From Hoplostethus atlanticus (taxonomy: Eukaryota > Chordata > Actinopteri > Trachichthyiformes > Trachichthyidae), in contig JAXDDX010000004.1 in the NCBI GenBank assembly GCA_034670405.1, positions 7,105,001-7,169,000 on the forward strand: a DNA stretch of 64,000 nucleotides. The letters run 5' to 3'. Shown here one piece after another: positions 40,502 through 51,600 of the stretch. Position numbers and translations under genes: made by a program. The first letter of the stretch is position 1. Every line of letters starts with the position of its first letter. The notes beneath the pieces were generated by a model. The model saw nothing but the letters and a program-made list of their open reading frames with translations. It ran no database searches and was not told where the DNA came from.

Positions 40502-41118
40502 ACAAAAATTTGACATTAAACATCGTCTTACTTAAGAACAGGGTTGTAAACAAATAAAGACAAATAAAGTTACTGAATCTTGAGTAAACATATGAATCCA
40601 TTATTTTAACACAAATAGCAATAAGTTATTCAAGTGTCAATCAAATATTGATTTTCTTATAAGGATTTTCATCAAATCGCAATATTGCCTTCACACTGGA
40701 CAGAATTAGTGCCAGTACATCAGGTTTCAGGAAAAACTACTCACTTGAAGAATACATGTTCTAAAACACATGCTGCATGTTTTACAGGAACAACCTATGT
40801 TATATAACATATACAGATTGAGTTGAGTGGTGCTCCCCTTTAACCTTTTGTGCAAAAAAAGTTGAGACATTGTACTGAGGCTCTTCCAACATCAGATAGA
40901 GCTGTAGAATAGTGTCTTTTGGTGACCAAAGTGCAAAGGAATGGACAGTGAGAGGAGACGGAAGTAATGAAAAAGTAGGGCAGGGAGAATAAATGCAGAG
41001 AAAATTAAAAGGTATATCTGTGATTAAGAGGGGAAGGAAAAGAAGAGGAAAAAAATTGAAGGAATATGAAAATTGAAAAGGACGAACGGGAGAAACAGAA
41101 CCAAGACTGTAGCTGTCA

Positions 41119-44100
41119 CTAGCTGTTCTTCCTTGCTATGGATGTGTTCATGAGGAAGGAGTCACAGGAGTAGCGCAGGCAGCGGTAGATCCCCTCGGCT
41201 CTGGAACGACTCATACACCCTCCCTTCTGTATGGCTTCAATGGAGCTGCAGGGGGAGGAAGAGGAGGAGGAGAGGACAATCTCTATATACATGTTTCTTT
41301 ACAGATTTTCTTTCGGGCTACATCATCAGCAACAGAGCTGAACTGATGCTTGGTGTGAACGTGGCCTAAAACATTTATTTTACCTGTTTATGAAGTGAGC
41401 CATGGACCTGAAGTTGTGGCTCATGTTGAGGGCATGGGCATGGTTGACGGAGCGCAGGGTTAAGTAGAACTGCAGTGCCTGCTGCCTGTGCTGCCCTTTG
41501 ACCTCCAGGGGTACAGCAATGCCCTGACCTTTCCGCCGCTCCAGCTGTGCCAGATCTGCCAGCAAGGTGGCAGTCTCTTCAGGGCCATCGCTCCACAGCA
41601 GACGCACCCCTGTACGCACCAGCGCAGCCACCGTGCTGTCATAGTAACGTGTTCGCTGGAACGGACGTGACGCCTCACCTGGGACAGCATGACAAGGACA
41701 TATCACTCACAATATACACAAATTACTTTATTCACTCAACATTTGTGTACTAAAATACATGATGGTATGGTTTAACATCACTAACATCTGAATTATTAAT
41801 GTTATACTTATTAAGCATGAATTAGTTATTGAGAGGAACTCATCACATCCATTATGTTATCTGTACCCATGAAATATGTACCTGTATTCACACTTTCCAC
41901 ACCAGCAAGCAAAAACCCATCAAATAAATACCATCAAAGTGTACAGCAGCAGACCCACACATAACAGTTCCTCAACATCAGGAGGCTGACCTGGCTTGGT
42001 GCGGTCCTTCTCCACGACCAGGCAGACACGCTCAAACAGGTCCTGCAAGCTGTTCACCCTCTCGGCCAATCGCTTCCTGTTCTGCATTGCGGCCAAATCT
42101 GATTGGCTGTGCCTCTCGACTGCCATGCGGTTACTGACGATGAAGTAGCTACCGTCCAGCGAGCAGACATGGACGGTGGCGGCGTGGCGCTGGCGCAGGC
42201 TGGTCACCACCTCAACTCCGCTACTGATGCAACGACTATCCACCAAAATAGAAACAGGCCCAGATGGAGCAGGGGCCTCGCCTATAGACGAAGCCTGTCC
42301 AACGGCCCTCTGAGGCTGATGCATTGAGGAGGAGGAGGAGGAGGAGGAAGGGGGTACCTGGAAAAAGCAAAATGCACATATGTGAATAATGTGAGTTTAG
42401 TAAAACAACTGACACAATATCCCATGCACCTACAAAATACCTCTTATTTTTGTAGACAGTGTATGACCCTCGGCAGACCCTATGTCTTATCTTGTTTCCT
42501 ATTACCTGTGGTGGTTTCCTGGAGGCTAACAGGGACTCTGACTCCTCAAAGTCCAGCTCATCAGACAGCAGAGCCTGGTTTTGTAACCTCTGGTAACACC
42601 TGCAAAAGAGAGTAAACAATGCACTAGTTGATGAGCGTGTGTGTGTGCACGCACATGTGTGTGTGCACAAACGTGTGTGTACATTTTGTTACCTGTCCTT
42701 TTGCTCGTCCACTTTTGCCGATTCTTTCTGCCCCCTACTCAGTAATGAGACCTTGGCTGCTATGGTGTAAGAGGAGGAGGAGGAGGGAGCTTTCTGCTGA
42801 TGTGGAGGCTTGTTGGGTGCCAAGTCCTGCTGTATGACCTTTGGCCTGAAGGGGACAGCAACATCCCCCTCAGTCCTCACACTGCTCTCTTTAACAGCTT
42901 CCTCTGTCTCCTCCTCACTAGAATCCTTCATGCGTATGATTCGGGAGGGCTTGGTTTTCACCCCAGCCTTATGTTGGGGAGCGCTCTGTTCTGTCGGGGA
43001 TTCGGCCCCGGTCCTGGCCCCAGCTCCGGCTTTTGCCCTGGTTTTGCGTAGAAAAATTCTGCGTCTGGTGGCGTACTGCTTCCTCCCATCCACATACGAG
43101 TCCTCAGGGATAAGGTCAATGGCATCTTCTTCAACCTCTTCCTCGCTGCTCCCAAGCTCCTCCACCTCACTGCCCACCACAAAGCTGTCCTCTGCATATG
43201 TTTCATCCATCTCGGGCACCTGGGAACAAAAGGGATTTTCATGTTACTGAAATCATTTATAAATACACAGAGTTGAAAACAAAATGAATCAGGCAAAATT
43301 AGCTCTGAAGGGCTTTTCCATGTTCAGCGAAGCGAAGAGTAACACCGAGAATAAATGATACATCGTTCTGTGTACCTGGGAGAAGATGTCCATGTTGTGG
43401 TGTTTTTTGTAGACCATTTTGAACTTGCCAGCAACTGCAGGACTTCTCACAGACTTCAGGTACACCACCTGCATCTCTGAGTCTGGTAGAGAGAGGAACA
43501 GACAGGAAGTCAAAGTGTGACCGTCATGGCAGGATGAAATACTTCAATCCTTCAATCCCTACATCAGTTAACTACATTTAAATCTAATGCATTAAAGTGT
43601 AAGATAAATCAACCGTTACAGTATGCAATGTTAGGATGGGGTAGTAGGATGAGTTCCATAGATAATCAATGGCTCTGAATATAATGCACAGCTCATGGAT
43701 GCATAAGAGGTAATGGGTGTTGGTGAGGAGGATACCGGTCTGGTAAACTCGTGTTAAATGACCCAACTCTTGGTATAAGCTGCGTGTTGTACCATTGAGT
43801 CCCTGGGAGAGGTGTGTGTTGTCCACCACAAAGCCTTCCAGAGACTGGTTCTGGTCTTCCCCATCCTCTTCATCAGATGACACCTCCGCCCCCTCCTCCT
43901 CTGACAGATCTGCTTCCTCATCCAGGAAGTGACGCCCCCCTCGGCATATGGCACGCTGACAAAGGAACAATGGAAAATGTCAACGAATAGCGATGCGTTG
44001 ACAAGGTATCCACGCAACTGACAGATTTATAAAAACCTGACATTTTCACATAAGCAGGAAGGTGTCATTTGAGAGTGGGCATCCTATAGTGCCCTACAAA

Positions 44101-44844
44101 GGCAAACGGCAGAAGCTACTTTTTTTTGAAGGTCAAAAGTAATGACAAGGGTTCAGATTTCAAATCAACAGAAAATATACTCAGCAATCCTCCTGTTGTT
44201 GTTGTTGTTGTTGTGACAGGAGATAAACACTGACATCATTTTTCTCACTTTTACTACTCACATAGCTTAAGTGGCAATGTCTAGGCCAAGCAGGAAGTGT
44301 CAATGGAATCAGAAACATACAACAACCTGAGCCGTTTTGGGATCTATACATATTTTTTTCCCATTGTGTTCAGTGAAATGAGAGAAATAAATCACATAAA
44401 TCAGATTCAAAACACAGCATCCAATAAGGGCGTCTGTTGCCAGGCAGACCTTGGCTTTGTCCTGGTGGACGCGCTGCCTCACAGGTCCTGCTGCTGTGGG
44501 TTTGCGTACGAACACAGAGTCATTCTGGAAGTCGTCATCAGACGCAGCTTCCTCCTCGGTTTCATTAGACTGGAGGACAATCAGAAAGATGAATCAGTCA
44601 AATACTGCACTCTAGACTCTTGTGTTGGTTTATTATACCGCAAATGATTAGATTAGGTAATGCAGAGAGTAACGATATTATAAACCATCAACTGTGCCGA
44701 ATCAGTTAAACCATATGGCACAATATAATGTTAATGAAGCAAAACTTACTATATTAAGTGCAGCTGCATTTTTCCTTTTCACTAGCAGAGGGGAGTCCAC
44801 ATCACTGAAGATCTTGGACTAGCAGCGACAAAACATATTAGATT

Positions 44845-44898
<54 letters not shown>

Positions 44899-47800
44899 TT
44901 GTGTCTGTACACAGTACCTGCGAACCATGTGAGTTTGTCAAGTATTATATGAATTGATCTGTTATCAATAAATGTTGACGAAAGAGAGATCAAATATTTA
45001 AACAAACGACAGGGACAGAAAGAACAGCACATCATACATCCACTAAGCAGTCTGCAAACTGGTTGCCATGCCAACTGCAGGCACCTAGGAAATGATCGAT
45101 AGAAACGCCTGTAACAGATATCTCCGGTCTTGGATGGATATACTGTGCCATAACACAGAGATGAAGTGATTATCCAAATGTCTTCCTGAAAAGCTTAACA
45201 CCATCCAATACATCCTGATGTTGGATTTGTAATACATATACAAAAAGTAATGAAATAAGTGAGTATCTTCTGTATAAAACATTTAGAACAGCTCATTCAC
45301 TATATAAGGAAACATATAAAAGTTCAATAAGGGAGGGAAAAAAGCAATAATTTACTAGCATACATGTGTGTCACTTTGTGTGATAATGTGTCACTGTGAG
45401 TGTGTATCAACAGGCCTGACTCACCGCTTCTGGAGAGGACAAGGGGTTGGCCTTGGTCTGAGGTCTTCTTTTAAGAACCACAACTTCATCCTCGCTGTCA
45501 GTGTTGCACTCTCCTGACAAGGGTGGTGAGACACACAGAAACATGCAGGGATCTTGACAGCTATTTCAAATTTGAGTGGGGCAAAACAAAGTGATCCAAC
45601 ATAACTTGAGCCAGAAAATGTGTATTTGACGAACTGCTCGTAAGAGTAAACCAACCTGGATGAGGAGGGGGGTCAAGCAAAGACACCGATTCCTGACACA
45701 AACTGTCTTCCACGCTCAACGTCTTCTGCCAGGCTGTGTCCCGTCTTTCGGCCTCAGTGGTACAACTCTCCTGCTGTTTCCTTTTCAAGCTGGAGAGTGA
45801 AGAAGGGGGGCAAGGTCTAGAGGGACCGGGCATGAGTGTCCGCCTAGCACCCAGTGATGTGATTGGCGATGGGAGCACCCCACCTTTAGAGGTCAAAGGT
45901 GTCAAAGTCCAAAGAGAGGCAATTTCCCTCTTCCCATGCTCTGACAGGGGTAGAGGCGTTGACAACTTGGATTCACTGGACCGTATACCGTGTCTATGGA
46001 AGCTCTGACAGGGAGTGGAGGAGCCAGCGATGGTCGGCAGAGACGCCGTGGAGGCAGCCCCCGCTTCCTGCTTTTCAGGCCTGGGAGAAGTTGTCACCGA
46101 TGGGGCAGAAACAGCCTCGACTTCTACTTCATCTTCAGAATCCTCCAATGAATAGCCAAGGTCAAAGTTGACAGAGAAGAAGTCACCGGAGCTGTCAAAT
46201 GACTCAGGGTTCTGCTGCATTGTGGGAGATATACAATGGCTTGTATTTACCTTGCCTGCCATGGAATTGTCAGTTACATGTTCACTTGATGCTGCTGTGT
46301 GTGTCTCTAACTCAAATCTCTCATTTTCTATAGTGTTTTCTTCTGTCGTCTCCAGACAATGCGTAGTGTTACGGGTTTTTGTAGCCCTAGATGTGAGTTT
46401 GCTGTGCAAGGTGTGAGTTATGTGATTTGTGTTGTGCATGTGGGCTGTCTCGTGTGTGTGCATTGTGTTGAATCTACGTGTGCTGTCAGTTAAGCGTCTA
46501 GTGCTAAAGGGGGTACGTGTGTGTGAAGTGTCCGATGTATCTTTTGTACTATTAGCGACATGCTCAGTGGTAGGTGATGTATTGGGTGTTATGCAGTCTT
46601 CAGGTGTGGGGATGTCTGGGATGGTCATCCGTACGAAGGCTTCGTCGTCCCCAAACAGATCCATGCTCTCATCCATCCTAGATCTGCACTGCTGCTGAGC
46701 TGGAAGCTGAGGATGAGCGGGGCGATGGAGGTGAGAGTCTCTTTCCTCATCCATACCATCACCTGTCACGTACGGCATTTCCTCATTCCAACCGTCTTCC
46801 CGCTCACTCCCGCCATCATTTTTATTTTCAATTTCCTTGTTTTTTTCAGTGCCCCTATCAACCAATTCCTCCATGAAGTCATCATCAATCTCATCGTCCA
46901 TCTCCTCATTGACGGCATCATCCCTGATGTCATGAATATCACTTACTACTTCATCCCCAAAGACCTCATCCCAACTGGGACTGTTGGCTGCTACGGCATC
47001 ATTGTCAACCATAGGCTCCGAGTCTGGCAGTGAGTTGGGGGAGAGTAGCTGCTGCGGATGCTGATGAGGTGAATCACGATAGGCTTTATTGTCCTCTACA
47101 TCTATTGGAACGTCATCCGAGTCAACTCTGGGGGAAGCATCGTCATCGTCGTTTATCATCAATTCATCGTCATCCGCATACAGGGCAAAGTTGACCTGGA
47201 ATGACTGATGAGGCCCTTCGTCCTCCTCCACTCGTTCAGGAGAGAAAGGAAGTGGCGCAGCAGTAGTGGTGGCTGGCCCAGGGTCGTACAGCGAATCCTC
47301 TAATTCAAAGGTCAGTGACGGTGGAGACCTGGACAGGAGCTCAGCCACGTTGGCCAAGATGACCCTCAGCCTCTCATCTCCCTGTCTCTCTGGGAAGAGT
47401 TTGGCAGAGGAGGAAGAAGCAGAATCCCATTTAGGAAGATAGAACATTGCCTGAAGTTCAATGTCCTCATCTACGCTTGGCTCTCTATTGTCAATTTTAG
47501 TGATCAACTGTGAAATATGGTCTAAATTCACTGGATCAGTGACAGTACGCTCTGCTATTACAATATCCTTCCCTGGAGACTGGATCTCTTGACTGTCAAT
47601 CTCCTTAGAAACTACGACACAGCCATCATCCATGTCAACAAATGGATGATCATTATTTGCCTCAGTATCATGCTCTACAGGAAGCTTGTGCTTTATCGTG
47701 GTCGACGGGGAAAGTAACCCCACTCCTCGTGTAGTCTCCCTCTCTCCTTCCTCATTGATACAATCCAGGTCAGACAAAGACGGGTGAGGGGGCTTGAGTT

Positions 47801-47949
47801 TGCTGTTCGTAGTTTTGGTGCAGTTCTTTGTGAGCTTTTGTCTTTTTCTGTGTGTGGTCTTGTCCACCTGTCCACCCTCAGCGTGGTCAACAGCATCAGC
47901 TTTGTGGAGGTGAGGAAAAAGCTCCCGCTCATAACTGCAGTCTCCCTAC

Positions 47950-47990
<41 letters not shown>

Positions 47991-48641
47991 TTAGCCAACC
48001 CTTGTAAGACACTTGTGATAGTTAGGGCAGCCAATTTATCAATCAAAGGGAAATCACTAAAGGACCTCAATCAACAAACACTAGTGTCGTCAATCATGCA
48101 ATCAGGCGATGTCCAATCAAGACATGTCACGTTGCAGCCAATCGTTGGGCAGGTACAACATGCTCAAACTTCAAACAAGACTCACATGGGAATATCTTGT
48201 GGAAATTAGGCTACATCACCCAGCTATTGTACAACAGTCTGAGCTGCAACCACCTGACACAAGAGACACGTCTGACCTGCCAAATCACACGGAAAAAGGA
48301 AAATCGAAAACCTGGGATTACACAAGATGACCCTCACTCACTCACTACTTCTTCACTCCAGTTCCTAATATGACACATTTTTCTCCCCCCCTCAGTGTGT
48401 ACATCTAGGTCAGTATGGTAGGTAGTGAGTACCTTGTGTAATCACAACTCATGATATGATCCACCACCTGGCGTTTCCATTTGTGCAAACCATATGACCT
48501 GAAAGTGATTTATCGGGAGTGGTTTCCAGCTTGGGCCGGCTGGGGGGGGGGCGATCGAACCTGTGGCCCTGGCAGGAGGATGTGAGACAAAGAGATGATG
48601 CTTGGTGGACATAGGGAGCAAGGAAAGTGGGGAGATGGTAC

Positions 48642-48683
<42 letters not shown>

Positions 48684-51600
48684 CTGTGTGTGTTAACCAC
48701 TCAGATCAGGGACACAGGAAGTGAGATACGGTAGCAGTGAACCTTTATAGGAGCTGTAGAACATGATGTACTGGGAACTCTTTTTGTGTTTGCAAACAAA
48801 GACATATGTAATGTAAACATTCAACCATCCCCTTCAACATCCACAAAAGCACTAGTGCTTACAAATTCAGGAACTGCATCTTATGGTTTCAGGTTATTAG
48901 CAAATAAAAGCATAATGAACAACAACACAGCACCTATTCTTTCTCACCTTATACACTCGCTGAACAACATTATCCTTGAAAAACAGAATCAAAGCTTGGA
49001 CTGTTTACCTTCAACACTCACAGGCATCTCTTTTCTCCACACACTTTTTTTTATTGAAAAATGAGAAATAAAACCTGCTTTGCACAAGATTAACACCCCC
49101 TGGCAGACAACTAATTAATGACCGGATGAAGTCTTTACATTGGACATGTCAGAGACTGAAATACACTTGACTAGGAGGACAGAGTGGTGCAGAGGCTGGA
49201 GGGGTCATAGGGTTTGTGTTGGTTAGATTGCACGAGGGAGGGGCAGCAATGAGTGGAAACTCATCTCCTCTCGTATTTTCTTCAAATTATGTCCTATTTG
49301 GCTTCGCTCCTCTTTTCTTCACGTTTTTTTTCTAGGTCATTATGGCATATCCTGGCTTTATGTAACAGTTATGTGAAAATGGAGAGTGATATTATTGATG
49401 TTTTCCCAGTCGAAACAACATGAAAGGATGACCCAGAAACAGCCAGTCAGATGAAAATGGATTATTATTCCCAAAGCCGTAATTACACCACGGCGGCTGT
49501 TTATCAGGCCAGTTATTTGCCTTCCAGTCCCAAAGGATAGATGTGGCAAATCACTGTGACCCAAATCACCACTGTATGGTCACATGCAACTCAGTTGACT
49601 CCTTTCAGCCCATTTTCTTGGTAGTTGAGTGTAAAAATAAATTTTCCATTTCCTAAATGCAGCTGGCATTTTCATTTTTTGTGAGACTGCCAGTGTATGC
49701 AACATCCAAACATTAAAACCGCCTCAACCACTTGTTAACTTTGTAGCCTATGGGTATATTGGGTATATTGTGATTCATCAAGACCAAGCAGGAATTAATA
49801 TTTGGTGGGGACTCACAAATTCCCTAGACACTGAGGTGGGTATACGGCCTATACACGCGACTTCACAAATGTCCTGTTCTCACCTCATTTTCCTCTCTCA
49901 AACGGTCTATGAGCTCCATCACCTTGATGAAGTGGTGGCAGCGGAGGGAATGGTCCACAGAATGGGTAGGCAGCACTCTGTTCTGCCAGTGTCTCCATTC
50001 CCACAGAGACAGCTCTCTGGATGGTGGGACACTTTTGGAAACCTCCTCCTTTGCATCATCAAATGACAAATTGACACAAGGAACAAATAACATGACATTA
50101 GAGCAAGGAACAAAACAAAGAAAAGAAGGAAAATACAAGATAAGGAAAGAAGGAAGGAAGGAAAGAAAGACGAAAGAAAGATTGCTGCTGATAGTTGAAA
50201 GGTGCTGTTGAATTAATTTATGTGTCTTGGCCAAATGGTTACCTGTATCAAGATCTCTGGAATAGCCATGATGTCGGCTGTTGAAATAAGCTGTCAACTT
50301 TGCAAGAGTAATACAAATTTAAAAACAACGAGTGTTATTGCAAGGTTGACCTAATGGTGGCACTGTAAAAATGATGCCTCTCTTCCTGTTTGCACATCTT
50401 CGCCGCCAACTTAATCTGTGTGTCACAGTCAAAAATTTCAAAGGTCGAATAGTGTAATAGCTTTGATCCTGCAACTATTCTATTTTTATTATTTCAATAT
50501 AACAAAATAAAATTTGGTTCACAGAATCAACCACAGTAAATAATCTGGTCTGATAGATAGATAGATAGATAGATAGATAGACAGATAGATAGATAGATAG
50601 ATAGATAGACAGATAGACAGACAGGAAGAAAGAAAGGTACTTACAAGAAAGAAGAGTGGGAGGGAACAGTTTACCTGAGGTGGCAGGTCACTGGGTAAGG
50701 ACAGGAAGTGTGATTGTCTCAGGGTTGGATGAGCCTCATCTTCCTCCAGTCGCATGGTGGACGCCCACAGGGAATACTCTGTGGGGCTCAGAAACCCATC
50801 CGACTTCACACTGCCCCGCTGGACTACTACAATGCATATACGCATACACACACACACACACACATACGCAGAAACATGCCCAGTTTATGACACAGTTAGT
50901 GAAACCAGAATCTTGCAACGTCCCTCCTTTGCACAGTAACAAGTAAAAGTTACCCCTGTCTAACCACTTACGCAGGTTTTGAGGGTGGATGAGTGAACCC
51001 CGTCCCTCGATGTGGGACCGTCGACCTCTGACGGACCGTCTGCTGTTCTCCCGGTGGTCAAACTGGCCACAGGTAATGTGCATCTTGTGCAGGCTGGGGT
51101 TCACCCCCTCGGGCAGCATGCGGGGACTGTTGGGGTTCATGTGGAAGCTGCTCTTGTTGCCGGTGATTGACTTGTACAAACTGCGCTTGTTGCTCTGGCT
51201 CTGGTTGTAGATCTGAGAGAGAAAAAAAAAGATGTATGTCATTTGTCAGAACTGTTTGGGGTCAGCTGACTTTGAACTTGACTGTTAAATGACTGTAATG
51301 TAATAAAAGCATTGACTATACAGCATATTGTCATGAGGATATTTGGAGCTGTATAATACATCTCTTTGGATGAGGTTCTAACATATTACCATTTATTACA
51401 TACGCATTTCTGCCGTAATTCCTGATGCTTTTCTTGACCTACATCCCTGGCAAACACTCACCCTCTCCTCGCGCCCCTCAGCCAGGATGACAACGATGCG
51501 TCCCTGCCGCTTACGCCCAGTGCGGCCCATTCGCTGCACCAGGCGGATGGGACTCTTCTGAGCATCGAAGCAAACGATGAGGTCCACCTCTCCGATGTCC

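Noticed and set aside
42800-43250. Long plus-strand open frames opposite the fancm exon 42693-43219
   Set aside because: The minus strand has phase-matched splice sites and clear FANCM similarity; the plus frames are antisense shadows of an acidic GAG/GAA-rich exon.
48535-48570. GGTTCGATC on the minus strand as a tRNA B box (tRNA gene or SINE)
   Set aside because: No matching A box, acceptor stem or cloverleaf could be drawn around it.
50728-50742. EEDEAHP in the fancm frame looks like a helicase DEAH box
   Set aside because: It lies after motif VI in the MHF-binding region and aligns with a human segment (LRDSDEIKEI) that is not a helicase motif; it is coincidental.
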